Shown here: in pieces, positions 7,816-16,349 of the stretch
Numbering within the stretch: position 1 is the stretch's first letter
Layout: each line of letters opens with the position of its first letter
Assembly (NCBI GenBank): GCA_015488215.1
Contig: WFOE01000191.1
Span: 1 to 34,424 of the forward strand
Direction: 5' to 3'
Source: Planctomycetales bacterium
Lineage (GTDB): Bacteria; Planctomycetota; Planctomycetia; Pirellulales; S012-138
Length of the DNA: 34,424 nucleotides
Notes under the pieces: generated by a model
Told to the model about the DNA's origin: nothing
Databases searched by the model: none
What the model saw: only the letters and a program-made list of their open reading frames with translations
Translations under genes and position numbers: made by a program

Positions 7816-9164
7816 AGATTCTGGTCTTGGGTGCCGGCACGGTGGGACGGTCGATTGCCACCATGCTTTGCGACCAGAAGCACGACGTGACGGTGGTCGA
7901 TTCGGACCCAGAACACGTCAAGGCGGTCAACGAGCAGTTGGACGTGCGGGCCATTACCGGCTCGGCTTCGCACAGCAGCGTGTTGTTCCAGGCCGGAGCG
8001 ATGGATGCCGACGTGTGCCTGGCCGTCACGGGTGTGGACGAAGTCAACCTGGTCGCCGCCAGTCTGGCCAAGGAGATGGGGGCTCGGCGGGCCATCGCCC
8101 GCATCTACGCTTCGGTGTTTCGGGACCTGAGCACCTTCGATTACCACAACCACTTCAAGATTGACCGCATGCTGTCGCTGGAACACCTTTCGGCCATGAA
8201 TCTGGCCCGAGGAATCCGGTCCGACAGCTCGGTCATCCTGGAAAACCTGGCCCGGGGCGATTTGGAAGTGCGCGAACTGACCGTCGGCGAACATCGCCGC
8301 CTGGTGGGCAAGCCGCTGCGGGAGTGGAAAATGGCCCGCGAGGTCCGCGTGGCGGCCATCACCCGCAACGGACAGACTTTCATCGCCCGGGGGGATCATC
8401 ACGTGGAACCCGGGGACCGCATAACGCTCATCGGCGACCACGACGCCATCGAGGAATTGGCCAAAGCACTGGAAAAAGAGGTGACCAGCAAGGTGCGGGT
8501 GGTCATCGCCGGCGGCGGAGAAACCGGCTACCACCTGGCCCAAATCCTGCAAAGCCAGCGGTACCGAGTCACGTTGATCGAACAGGACGAACAACGGGCC
8601 AAGTTCCTGGGGCGCCAGTTGTCCGACGGACCAATCACCGTTGTGCAAGCCGACGCCACGCAGCGCGCCCATCTGGAAGAAGAACGGGTGGCCGACGCCG
8701 ACGTATTTGCCGCCTGCACCGGCGACGATGAAAACAACATCATCGCTTGTGTGGAAGCCAAGGACATCGGCGCGCGGCGCACCATGGCCATCGTCAGCCG
8801 CCCGGATTACGCTTCCATCGTCAAAAAGCTGGGCATCGACCATACCGTCAGTCCCCGCCAGGTGATGGCCGACGAAGTTCGCGCCCTGCTCAACGAAGGG
8901 GCGCTAATCTACCGCCGCCCGATTGGCATGGGGCATCTGTTCGTGCTGGAGTACATCGTGCTGGAAGGGGCTCCGGTTACCCAAGGGACCATCGCCCAGC
9001 TCCCACTGCCCGAGCAATGCCTGTTGGCGGCCGTGGTACGGCAAAGTTTCGTCCGCGTGCTGACCGGCGAGGATCGTCTGGAAGTGGGCGATTCGGCCGT
9101 GGTGCTGGCGGCCGACTCGGCTCTGCCGGAGCTGAACGATCTGTTCACCCCCCAAGACGACTGA
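7812..9164 (+). CDS. trkA: Trk potassium uptake system NAD-binding protein TrkA
   Basis: A 450-aa peripheral membrane regulator of Trk/Ktr potassium transporters. It has the standard tandem RCK_N-RCK_C-RCK_N-RCK_C layout. The first Rossmann motif is ILVLGAGTVG at residues 3-12, with VVDSD as the acidic ribose-binding end. The second is VVIAGGGETGYHLAQIL at about residue 231. Length is close to E. coli TrkA (458 aa). The start is the ATG at 7812, overlapping the ferredoxin stop by 4 nt; the longer open frame upstream lacks homology. No trkH or trkG membrane subunit is in the window. Confidence 0.95.
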   Translation: MKILVLGAGTVGRSIATMLCDQKHDVTVVDSDPEHVKAVNEQLDVRAITGSASHSSVLFQAGAMDADVCLAVTGVDEVNLVAASLAKEMGARRAIARIYASVFRDLSTFDYHNHFKIDRMLSLEHLSAMNLARGIRSDSSVILENLARGDLEVRELTVGEHRRLVGKPLREWKMAREVRVAAITRNGQTFIARGDHHVEPGDRITLIGDHDAIEELAKALEKEVTSKVRVVIAGGGETGYHLAQILQSQRYRVTLIEQDEQRAKFLGRQLSDGPITVVQADATQRAHLEEERVADADVFAACTGDDENNIIACVEAKDIGARRTMAIVSRPDYASIVKKLGIDHTVSPRQVMADEVRALLNEGALIYRRPIGMGHLFVLEYIVLEGAPVTQGTIAQLPLPEQCLLAAVVRQSFVRVLTGEDRLEVGDSAVVLAADSALPELNDLFTPQDD

Positions 9165-9212
9165 ACGCTCAAACCGGCGCTGTCGAACGCTCTCAGCGGA
9201 AAGGGCCAGCCC

Positions 9213-10160
9213 ATGCAACCAACCCTTTACGGTTCCATCGCCTGGCGGCATCCGCTCGGCGTGGGACAAGTAATCCAGTGGGCACGGGAGTTCCACTGGC
9301 CGGTAATCGACCTGCGGGGAATGAGTCTGGATGCTCCCGGCGGGGAGGAAAAACGCACGCTCCCCTGGGGCTACGACATGCTCGGCCCGCGACACGTCCG
9401 CCCCAGCGCCCGGCAACAGCTCCGGCAACAGATTGCCGAGGCGGGTCTGGAGCTGCTGTGCCTCTACTGCCCCGTGCCGGTCAATCTGCCCGGAGAGTTC
9501 GGCCGCCGCTGTCGGGAGCTTGCCCGGCAGTACGTCCAACTGGCTGCCGAGCTGGGCGCCCGGTGGCTGCGGCCAATCAACAACACCACCTGGCGGCCCG
9601 ACGCTTCGCCCATGTCTTCCCAGGAGGCGTTCGACCGCACCGCCCAGGGACTACGGGAACTGGCCAGTGCCGCTGCCGAAAACGACCTGGGGCTGCTGCT
9701 GGAAAACAACGAAAACACCGTAACCAGTTGCGCCGACGAGTTGCTCCAGATGCAACAGGCCCTGGAAGGCACATGCCGCGTAGGTCTGTGCCTGGATGGG
9801 GCCAACGCCTACTTCCAGCAGCTCGACCCGGCCGAAGAGCTGCGCCGTCTGGGTGACCGGATCGATGTTATTCACGTGAAAAACGTCCGCCGCCACGAAC
9901 AGGGACGCTGGGACTACATGCCCCGGGGAGAGTTCAGCTACGAGTGGACTCCGCTGGACCAAGGCGACCTGGACTGGCACGCGTTGCTGGCCCAGGCCCA
10001 CGCCCAGGGGTTCGACGGCCCGGTGGTCTATGAATACGTCAATCCCTTCAAAGGAATGCCGCTTGCGTACTGGGACTCGCTGCCCGAACCGGCCCAAGCC
10101 GCCCGCGAACAAGGCGAGTTCCTGCGGCGGGTGATTGCCTCGATTGAATCGGGCAAGTAA
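9213..10160 (+). CDS. Sugar phosphate isomerase/epimerase-like TIM-barrel protein
   Basis: A 315-aa protein of the xylose isomerase-like TIM-barrel superfamily (AP_endonuc_2). The order of motifs fits: LLLENNENT (metal-ligand type Glu), then VGLCLDGANAY (Asp), then DVIHVKNVRR (His plus Lys), and finally VVYEYVNPF (Glu) near the C-terminus. Members isomerise or epimerise sugars and inositol derivatives or act as dehydratases, and the substrate cannot be read from sequence. The start is the ATG at 9213, 48 nt after trkA on the same strand, with a weak purine-rich AAAGGG upstream. It may be co-transcribed with trkA, but the functions are not obviously linked. Confidence 0.85.
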   Translation: MQPTLYGSIAWRHPLGVGQVIQWAREFHWPVIDLRGMSLDAPGGEEKRTLPWGYDMLGPRHVRPSARQQLRQQIAEAGLELLCLYCPVPVNLPGEFGRRCRELARQYVQLAAELGARWLRPINNTTWRPDASPMSSQEAFDRTAQGLRELASAAAENDLGLLLENNENTVTSCADELLQMQQALEGTCRVGLCLDGANAYFQQLDPAEELRRLGDRIDVIHVKNVRRHEQGRWDYMPRGEFSYEWTPLDQGDLDWHALLAQAHAQGFDGPVVYEYVNPFKGMPLAYWDSLPEPAQAAREQGEFLRRVIASIESGK

Positions 10161-10237
10161 AGACGTGCCGTGCAACGGGTTGCCGAGTCGTCTGGTCCCC
10201 GCAGCCTGGCACGATTACATTAAGAGCGTATCACAAA

Positions 10238-10298
10238 CCCTCCGGCGTTGTTCCAATTCTCCGGCGTGGCGGTTGCGACCGGAAGTTTTGTGACAGCC
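10238..10298. repeat. Dispersed 61-bp repeat, copy A
   Basis: Without gaps this 61-bp block matches 29506-29566 at 51 of 61 positions (about 84%). It includes the 10-base core CCGGAAGTTT near its end. Both copies are intergenic, downstream of plus-strand genes. On the minus strand both read as similar peptides (KLPVATATPENWN here, KLPAANATPEAWN in the other copy). The remaining bases up to 10436 hold a nested hairpin (GGCTAA 10370-10375 with TTAGCC 10389-10394) before the next gene. Confidence 0.8.
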
Positions 10299-10436
10299 CG
10301 GAAAGGTGGTTTTCCGCCGTGTGGCTCAAGTCGCTTCCGATGCGGCTGTGTCGGAACGGCCAACAACGCGGCTAAAGCGGCGGAGCCGTTAGCCTGGCAG
10401 CAATCGGGTTTTTTCCCTGGAGTGTAAGGGTTGGAC

Positions 10437-11000
10437 GTGTCAGCAACCAGTTCCCGCGATCGACAAGAGCCGGACTTTTGGGACACCCTCACCGCCGGCG
10501 TGTTGGCCTGGCTGGTGCCGGGAGCCGGGCACTGGTTCCAGGGACGCCGGCACAAAGCCATCCTGTTCTTCTGGACGATTAGCGGATTGTTTGTTTTCGG
10601 GATGGTGTTAGGCCAGGGGCGGGTCGTTTATGCCAAGTGGCATCCGCGGCAGGAACGGCGTTTTATCTACCTGTGCCAGATTGGGGTCGGGCTGCCCAGT
10701 CTGCCGGCTTTGGTGGCTGCCCGGCGTGCCGCAGCCAACAAACAAACGCTTATCGGCAATCTCAAATGGTACATGCCCCCGGATCGGGCGGAATTGAACC
10801 AGTTGTATCACACGCTCAACCGGCGTTTCGAGCTAGGAACGCTGTTTACGGCCATCGCCGGGCTACTGAACCTGCTGGTCATCTACGACGTGCTGGCCGG
10901 CCCAGCTTACGGCAATCGGCCGCCTCCGTTGCAGGAGAGGAAAAAACCGGCCGAACCCTTGAAACAGCCGGACGACCCAAAGGCAAAAACACAACCGTAG
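10437..11000 (+). CDS. DUF6677-like planctomycete membrane protein
   Basis: A protein of about 187 aa with three or four likely membrane segments: near the N-terminus (TLTAGVLAWLVPGAGHWFQG), then AILFFWTISGLFVFGMVLGQ, a weaker one, and LGTLFTAIAGLLNLLVIYDV. The tail is polar and Pro/Lys-rich and probably cytoplasmic. The opening motif and size suggest DUF6677, a family I associate with Planctomycetes; its function is unknown. Start: AAGGG (10426-10430) sits six bases before GTG at 10437. The TTG at 10431 is too close to that ribosome binding site. The next gene is a tiny membrane protein 71 nt downstream, and the two probably form one unit. Confidence 0.8.
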   Translation: MSATSSRDRQEPDFWDTLTAGVLAWLVPGAGHWFQGRRHKAILFFWTISGLFVFGMVLGQGRVVYAKWHPRQERRFIYLCQIGVGLPSLPALVAARRAAANKQTLIGNLKWYMPPDRAELNQLYHTLNRRFELGTLFTAIAGLLNLLVIYDVLAGPAYGNRPPPLQERKKPAEPLKQPDDPKAKTQP

Positions 11001-11071
11001 GCCAAGCCGGCCGCATGCAGGGCTTGTCCGGCCGCACGGGCTTCACCTCCGGCTGCTAAGGAGAACACGCC

Positions 11072-11251
11072 TTGCTGGAGTTCATTTACTTGCTCATCCT
11101 GGTGGCCGCCATCAGCGCGGTTTACGCCGGCACCCGCTACGAAGCGATGGATGCCATTCTGGTCCATTGGGTGAAAACGGCCATGTGGTTCGGCGGAGCC
11201 CTGCTTGTGGTGCATGTGCTGCTATATGGGATTTCGCTCTGGGCCGGTTGA
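11072..11251 (+). CDS. Small membrane protein (59 aa)
   Basis: A short gene easily missed because of its TTG start and length. AAGGAG (11058-11063) lies eight bases before TTG at 11072, the best Shine-Dalgarno in this area. The product has two hydrophobic segments, EFIYLLILVAAISAVYAG at the N-terminus and WFGGALLVVHVLLYGISLW at the C-terminus, joined by about 18 polar residues (TRYEAMDAILVHWVKT). This predicts a two-pass inner membrane hairpin. It follows the DUF6677-like gene on the same strand, which suggests a shared membrane role. I know no function for it. Confidence 0.7.
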   Translation: MLEFIYLLILVAAISAVYAGTRYEAMDAILVHWVKTAMWFGGALLVVHVLLYGISLWAG

Positions 11252-11305
11252 GTACCCAATCAATCGTCTTTGAGCCTGTCCGGAGACGATTCAATTCGGC
11301 GCTTC

Positions 11306-11392
11306 GGCGAGCCCCGGACTTCAGTCGGGGGAGGTCCGAAGAAAAGTGCTTGCGGTTGGTTTTCCTCCGCCAGCTCAAGCTGGCGGCTCGCC
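11306..11392. repeat. REPIN-like pair of inverted palindromes, locus 2
   Basis: Two palindromes in opposite orientation, 35 nt apart. The left one (11312-11331, preceded by GGCGAG) is the reverse complement of the palindrome at 144-163 with one arm change; with flanks (11302-11341) it matches 134-173 at 37 of 40 positions. The right one (11367-11386) is CCGCCAGCTCAAGCTGGCGG followed by CTCGCC. Its arm sequence differs, yet both arms changed together, and the 9-2-9 geometry and CTSAAG centre are kept. It lies between the 59-aa gene and deoC. Confidence 0.75.
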
Positions 11393-11502
11393 GGCGTACT
11401 GGCACCGGGCCTGATCAAAAACAAAATGGTTATCCACTTAGCAAACGGAAGGCAAATCTGGCTCCCGCCGGTAAATCCCCTCGGAAAGGACCCGTACCAG
11501 CC

Positions 11503-12201
11503 ATGTCCATCGCACGCCATATCGACCATTCGCTGTTGCATCCCACGCTGACCGACGAGCAGATTCGCCAAGGCTGCCGTTTGGCTCGACGGCTGGAAGT
11601 GGCCAGTGTCTGCGTCCAACCGGCGGCTGTGCCGCTGGCGGCTGAGGAGCTGGCCGGTTCCCCGGTGGCGGTGGGCACGGTGGTCGGTTTTCCTCAGGGA
11701 GCCCACGCCACGGCCACCAAGGTCTATGAAGCCGAACTGGCTTGCCGCCAAGGAGCCACCGAGCTGGACATGGTAATCCACATCGGCAAAGCCCTCTCGG
11801 GCCACTGGGACTACGTGGCCCAGGATATCCGCGAGGTGGTCCAAGCGGCCCATGCCCGAGAGGCTCTGGTCAAGGTCATCTTCGAGAACGACTTTCTCCC
11901 TTCGGATGAGATCAAAATCCGGCTCTGTCGGATTTGCGAGGAGGCGGGAGCCGACTACGTGAAGACTTCCACCGGTTTCGGCTTCGTCAAGCAGCCCGAC
12001 GGCCACTACGCCTACCGCGGTGCGACGGAACACGACGTGCAACTGATGCGTGCCCATTGCTCGCCGCGGGTGAAAGTCAAGGCCGCCGGAGGTATTCGCA
12101 CCTACGAACAAGCTCGGCGGTTCGTCCAGTTGGGGGCTGAGCGAATCGGCGCCTCGGCCACCGAAACGATTGTGGCCCAGGAAGCCCAACAGCGGGGCTA
12201 G
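11503..12201 (+). CDS. deoC: Deoxyribose-phosphate aldolase
   Basis: A 232-aa class I aldolase that cleaves 2-deoxy-D-ribose 5-phosphate to glyceraldehyde 3-phosphate and acetaldehyde during deoxynucleoside catabolism. Visible motifs are IDHSLLHPTLTDEQI at the start, VVGFPQGAH, ELDMVIHIG, VKVIFEND, the Schiff-base Lys in ADYVKTSTGFG (K154), and the second active-site Lys in VKVKAAGGIRT (K193). The length is normal for the family. Start: ATG at 11503 begins the homology; the longer open frame upstream runs through the REPIN-like repeats. It converges with the dehydrogenase gene, leaving only 28 nt between stops. Confidence 0.95.
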   Translation: MSIARHIDHSLLHPTLTDEQIRQGCRLARRLEVASVCVQPAAVPLAAEELAGSPVAVGTVVGFPQGAHATATKVYEAELACRQGATELDMVIHIGKALSGHWDYVAQDIREVVQAAHAREALVKVIFENDFLPSDEIKIRLCRICEEAGADYVKTSTGFGFVKQPDGHYAYRGATEHDVQLMRAHCSPRVKVKAAGGIRTYEQARRFVQLGAERIGASATETIVAQEAQQRG

Positions 12202-12229
12202 GCCCAACTGCAACAAGACCACAACGCAC

Positions 12230-13234
12230 TCAGCCGTCGGAGGTTCGCTGCCAGGACCAGCCGGAGCGCAACTGGTCGTTGACCACGCAACCTTCGGGCC
12301 AGCGGCCCTGATACAGGTCCACGATGCACTGGGCGGCCAGGTTGCCCATGGCGCGCACGCTTTCTTCGTCCAGTCCGGCCATGTGCGGCAACAGCAGGGC
12401 GTTGTCCAGTTGCAGCAAGGGGGAGTCGGTCGGCAGCGGCTCTTGCTCGAAGACGTCCAGCCCCGCTCCCAGCAAATGCCCACTGCGGAGGGCTTCCGCC
12501 AGCGCCGCTTCGTCGACCAGGGACCCTCGGGCGGTGTTGATGAGCACTGAGCGGGGCTTCATCAGCGCCAGGGTTTCGCGGTTAATCAGGTGGTGCGTTT
12601 CCTTGGTGGCCGGACAGTGGAGGCTCACGATGTCGGCAGTGCGGAGCAGCTCTTCCAACGTGGAGCAGAGCTGGACCTGGTGTTGCCGTGCCCACTCCGG
12701 ATCGGCAAACGGATCAAAGGCGATGACCCGGGCTCCCAACGCCTGACAGCGGGGAACCACCGCACGGCCGATGCGCCCCAGCCCCACCAGACCCACGGTC
12801 TTGCCGGCGAATCGGGGCCAGGGAGTTTTGGTCCAGCGGCCCGTCTGCACTTGTTTGTATCGCCAGGGCAACCCGCGATAGACGCCCAACATGAGCATCA
12901 GCGTGTGTTCGGCCACCGAATGTTCGTTAGTGCCGGGAGTGATGGTTACGGCCACGCCCAGTTCGGTAGCTGCCGGGACGTCGATGGCGTCGTAGCCCAC
13001 GCCCATGCGGGCAATTACCCGCAGCGGGGTCCCTTGCATCACTTCGGCCGTGTAAGGTTCCACGCTGGCCAGGATTGCTTCCACCTGCTCCACATAGCGG
13101 CGGAGGCGTTGGGGATCGCGCAGGTCGTCGTTCGGGTCGGGAAACAGCGGCTCGAAGCCGGCCTGGCGCAGAATCTGCAAACATTCGGCTTTTCCATCCC
13201 AGAGCAGCGTGGGGGTGCAAAGCACCTTGGGCAT
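12230..13234 (-). CDS. D-isomer-specific 2-hydroxyacid dehydrogenase
   Basis: A 334-aa NAD-dependent D-2-hydroxyacid dehydrogenase of the phosphoglycerate dehydrogenase/glyoxylate reductase group. Visible features are the substrate loop ARMGVGYDAID (about 75-85), TPGTNEHSVAEHT, the Rossmann motif VGLVGLGRIGRAVV (147-160), and the catalytic triad: R236 in NTARGSLVDE, E265 in DVFEQEP and H284 in LLPHMAG. No ACT domain is present, so it is not the full-length serine-pathway SerA. Start: ATG at 13234, preceded on the minus strand by AAAGG at nine bases; the upstream extension to 13330 looks non-coding. It is the last gene of a minus-strand group with the M81 protein and an aminotransferase. Confidence 0.92.
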   Translation of the reverse strand: MPKVLCTPTLLWDGKAECLQILRQAGFEPLFPDPNDDLRDPQRLRRYVEQVEAILASVEPYTAEVMQGTPLRVIARMGVGYDAIDVPAATELGVAVTITPGTNEHSVAEHTLMLMLGVYRGLPWRYKQVQTGRWTKTPWPRFAGKTVGLVGLGRIGRAVVPRCQALGARVIAFDPFADPEWARQHQVQLCSTLEELLRTADIVSLHCPATKETHHLINRETLALMKPRSVLINTARGSLVDEAALAEALRSGHLLGAGLDVFEQEPLPTDSPLLQLDNALLLPHMAGLDEESVRAMGNLAAQCIVDLYQGRWPEGCVVNDQLRSGWSWQRTSDG

Positions 13235-13390
13235 CGGCGGGACCTTTCTGCGGGAAGCGGTAGGAATTCGCGTCGGAGGTAGCAACTTGCTTTTGTGGCT
13301 AAAGATGGCGCAAAGCCGCCAGCTTTGCAACCGGGGGGAGAGCGGCTGGCGACGTGGAGGGTTGTTTCTGCGCCCAAGCGGGCCGAAGTC

Positions 13391-14941
13391 TCAGAGCCCC
13401 TGGGCTTCTTCCCGGTCAGGGTAACCCGGCTCCAGTTGCTGCGGTTCGTCCAGCGGGAACACGGGACGGCGTAGCCGCCGGTAAGGAAAGCGGTCCAGGC
13501 GGCTGGAACACGGCCCGGGCGTATCGACCGTAAAGCTGGCCGCGGCAATCGGGTCGTAGGCTCGGCGGTGCGCCACCGCGGCCTTCACGACGACGAACCG
13601 CCGCTGGGTCGGCTCGATGCCCTGGCTGCGCAACTGGCCCAAGTCGAACGGAGGGGTTTTGCGCGAAGTAACCAGCAGCCACACGTCGCGATGCCGTAGC
13701 GTGACGCACGGGCCCATGTCCACTTCCAACCCGGCCATCGAAGCCAGGTGGCTGTGGGCATCTTCCAGCCGAAAGCGGCCCCGGCTGCGGTGGACCAGTT
13801 CCACATCCAGTTCCAGCGGACCGGCCGAAAACGGTCCCGGCTCCGGGCCCAGCCGCACGTGGAAAGGTTCTCCCGGCGGGTAATTCCAACAGCGGGCCAC
13901 GGCTTGCGGATCGTTAATGACCGCGGCCAGGTCCGTTACCCCGTGTCGCAACAGCGCCTGCACCACGGCGGTACTGTTGCCCGGTGCGCCGCCGCCGATA
14001 TTGTCCGACGGTTCGACGATGAGCACCGGACGGCCCGGCGTGGCTAGAATCTGCCCAATCACTTCTTCCAGCGCCGAGGGCACCCGATAGCCCTGGCGGC
14101 GCTGGTCCAGGGCCGTTTGGGCCAGGCGGCGAAGCTGCTGCCGGGCCGGTTCGACCGAGCCGAACACCGCGGCCGAAAAACTCACACCGGTCCAGGGCGT
14201 ATCGGCAAAGGAATAGCCTCCCAGCACGTTCACCACCGCCACGTTGGAACCGTCCACTTCCATCTGCCGGGCCATTTGGGCCAGGGTGCGCATCGGCTCG
14301 TCGTCGGTGCCGGTTCCGGTGGGAGGCCAGACGACCGGAGCGGGTTGCCAGAGATAGCAAGGCTTGCGGCCGGTGCGAAAAATCCGCTGCAACAGCTCCA
14401 CGGCCCGAACGCCTGTTTCGGCCGCGTCGGTGTGCGGGTTGTGGCGATAGGCCACCAGGGCGGTGGCGCCGCGTGCCATTTCGGGAGAGTGGTTCGCGTG
14501 CAGGTCCAACACGCCCACCAGGGGGAGTTTCTCCACGCCGGCCAGGCTGCGCAGCCGCAGGAGCAGCTCCCCTTCCACGTCGGGCGTGTTCTGGCAAGCC
14601 ATCGCCCCGTGCAGCACCAGCAGCACGCCGTCCAGCGGTCCGGCGTGTTGAACCGTGCGGCGCAGTTGCTGCCAACAGAACTCCAGCACGTCGTCCTGCA
14701 CCGTGCCGCTGGGCGTAGCCCGAAGGTCCACAGCGGGAACCCACTGCCAGCCCAGGCGACTGCCTTCTTCCAGAGCCGCCCCCAGCGGGGAGCCGTCCCC
14801 TTGGGCTTCGAGCAGCTCCTGCCCCACCCGGACCTGGAACGCTTCCAGGGGGGTCGTCTCCGGCAGGAAGGTGTGCGTTTCGTGGAACAGCCCGGCCACC
14901 AGCACGCGAGGGCGGTCGGGAACGGATGCCTGGGCACTCAT
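13391..14941 (-). CDS. M81 family metallopeptidase (MlrC / microcystinase C-like)
   Basis: A 516-aa protein of the M81 (DUF1485, MlrC) family, zinc-dependent enzymes first known from degradation of microcystin fragments. Motifs include GLFHETHTFLP (17-27), LVLHGAM, VGVLDLHANHS (D146 and H148) and AYRHNPHTD (H170). The D-x-H pair and the His 22 residues further match the metal ligands reported for MlrC. Later come EPSDNIGGGAPGNST and AVAHRRAYDP, also typical. The real substrate is probably not microcystin; a small peptide or amide is more likely. Start: ATG at 14941 with GAGGTG seven bases upstream. It lies 49 nt after the aminotransferase, so co-transcription is likely. Confidence 0.88.
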   Translation of the reverse strand: MSAQASVPDRPRVLVAGLFHETHTFLPETTPLEAFQVRVGQELLEAQGDGSPLGAALEEGSRLGWQWVPAVDLRATPSGTVQDDVLEFCWQQLRRTVQHAGPLDGVLLVLHGAMACQNTPDVEGELLLRLRSLAGVEKLPLVGVLDLHANHSPEMARGATALVAYRHNPHTDAAETGVRAVELLQRIFRTGRKPCYLWQPAPVVWPPTGTGTDDEPMRTLAQMARQMEVDGSNVAVVNVLGGYSFADTPWTGVSFSAAVFGSVEPARQQLRRLAQTALDQRRQGYRVPSALEEVIGQILATPGRPVLIVEPSDNIGGGAPGNSTAVVQALLRHGVTDLAAVINDPQAVARCWNYPPGEPFHVRLGPEPGPFSAGPLELDVELVHRSRGRFRLEDAHSHLASMAGLEVDMGPCVTLRHRDVWLLVTSRKTPPFDLGQLRSQGIEPTQRRFVVVKAAVAHRRAYDPIAAASFTVDTPGPCSSRLDRFPYRRLRRPVFPLDEPQQLEPGYPDREEAQGL

Positions 14942-14990
14942 CGAAGGCACCTCGGCCAAGGGGAAGGGCAGGAAAACGGGAATCCGCCGC

Positions 14991-16304
14991 CTACAACGCT
15001 CGCAGCACCTCGTAGGCCGTTCGAGCCGCCTGTTCGATGTGTTCCGGTTCGTGGGCGGCCGACAGGTACCAGATACCCCGGCCAATCAGCCGCACGCCGT
15101 GATCATGCATCCCGGCCACAAAACGGGCGTACTTGGCCGTGTCGTATTGCAACGTGTCGCGGTAGTGGCGAACCCGATCCAGCGGGGTAAAGCCGGCGTG
15201 AAACATCGGGCCGGGGCCTTGCAGCAGCAGGGGGTGCCCGGCTCGCCGCGAGGCGTCGGCCAACTGGTCCATAAGTTGTCGGCCCAACTCGAACAACCGG
15301 GCGTGGACCTGCCCCTGCTCCAACTGGTCCAGGGTGGCCAGGGCCGCAGCCACACTGGGCACGCCGGAGTTCATCGTGCCGGCGTGGATTACCTGGCCCC
15401 GGGCCAGCGGTTCCATCACTTCGGCTTTACCGGCCAGTGCACTGATGGGGAACCCGTTGGCCAGCGCCTTGCCGAACACGGCCAAGTCGGGCGTGACGTC
15501 GTAGTAGCGTTGGGCCCCGCCCAGGTCGATGCGAAAACCGGTGATTACCTCGTCGAAGATGAGCACTGCCCCCAGCTCGTCGCACAACCGGCGCAGCAGG
15601 ACCAGAAAGCCCGGCTCGGGCACGATGCACCCGTTGTTGCACATGATCGGCTCGCAGATCACGGTAGCCAGTTGCTCGCCGTGGCGGCGAAGCAGGTTTT
15701 CTACGATTTGCGGCTGGTTCCAGGGCAGGATGAGCAAGCGGCTGGCCTCCTCGTCCGGCACGCCGCGGCTCCAAGGTACGGGCCGGGGGGCTTCCAGCGG
15801 GCCGGCAGCTTCCGCATCCGGGGTCGTGATGCTCCAGGCCACGTTGTCGAACCAGCCGTGGTAGTGGCCCTCGAACTTGGCTACCAGGGGGCGCCCGGTC
15901 CAGCCGCGTGCCAGGCGGATGGCTGCATGGACCGCCTCGCTGCCGGAGAGGGAAAACCGCAACAGCTCGGCTCCCGGCACCAACTGCACAATCCGTTCGG
16001 CTAGCTCCAGCTCCGCTTCGTGCTGCCCGGCGTAAATCTGGCCCTGGGCCGTAGCCTGGGCCACCCGGGCCAGCAGTTCCGGCGGGCTGTGGCCCAGGAT
16101 GAGCGGGCCCTGGCTCAGCGTGAAGTCCAGATAGCGATTGCCGTCGGCGTCCCAGATCCAGGGGCCTTCTCCCCGGGTGTAGAACAACGGGTGCGGATAG
16201 CCGTAAGCCCGGAACTGGCTCGACACTCCCCCGGCCAGCACACGGCGGGCACGCTGATACAGTTTGGCGCTTTGTTGATACCGTTTCCGGGATGGGGCGC
16301 TCAT
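14991..16304 (-). CDS. Class III PLP aminotransferase, glutamate-1-semialdehyde aminomutase-like
   Basis: A 437-aa fold-type I, class III pyridoxal-phosphate enzyme. Motifs are GGVSSQFRAY, LSGSEAVHAAIRLAR (phosphate-binding GSEA), FEGHYHGWFD (145-153), LIFDEVITGFR (D251) and the PLP Lys in DLAVFGKALANGFP (K279). The GGVSSQFR start and the overall pattern resemble HemL, glutamate-1-semialdehyde 2,1-aminomutase. Its position in an operon with an M81 enzyme and a 2-hydroxyacid dehydrogenase argues for a catabolic aminotransferase instead, so I give no gene symbol. Start: ATG at 16304, with a weak AAGG ten bases upstream. A TATAAT at 16350-16355 may be its promoter. Confidence 0.85.
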   Translation of the reverse strand: MSAPSRKRYQQSAKLYQRARRVLAGGVSSQFRAYGYPHPLFYTRGEGPWIWDADGNRYLDFTLSQGPLILGHSPPELLARVAQATAQGQIYAGQHEAELELAERIVQLVPGAELLRFSLSGSEAVHAAIRLARGWTGRPLVAKFEGHYHGWFDNVAWSITTPDAEAAGPLEAPRPVPWSRGVPDEEASRLLILPWNQPQIVENLLRRHGEQLATVICEPIMCNNGCIVPEPGFLVLLRRLCDELGAVLIFDEVITGFRIDLGGAQRYYDVTPDLAVFGKALANGFPISALAGKAEVMEPLARGQVIHAGTMNSGVPSVAAALATLDQLEQGQVHARLFELGRQLMDQLADASRRAGHPLLLQGPGPMFHAGFTPLDRVRHYRDTLQYDTAKYARFVAGMHDHGVRLIGRGIWYLSAAHEPEHIEQAARTAYEVLRAL

Positions 16305-16349
16305 CGCAAGGGACCTTTTGCTCTGGAGGGCGGAGCGGCTTCCGGGCCG

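Noticed and set aside
14991-16304. Calling the aminotransferase hemL
   Set aside because: It resembles HemL, but the operon with an M81 enzyme and a hydroxyacid dehydrogenase does not suggest tetrapyrrole synthesis, and sequence alone does not separate it from related class III aminotransferases.
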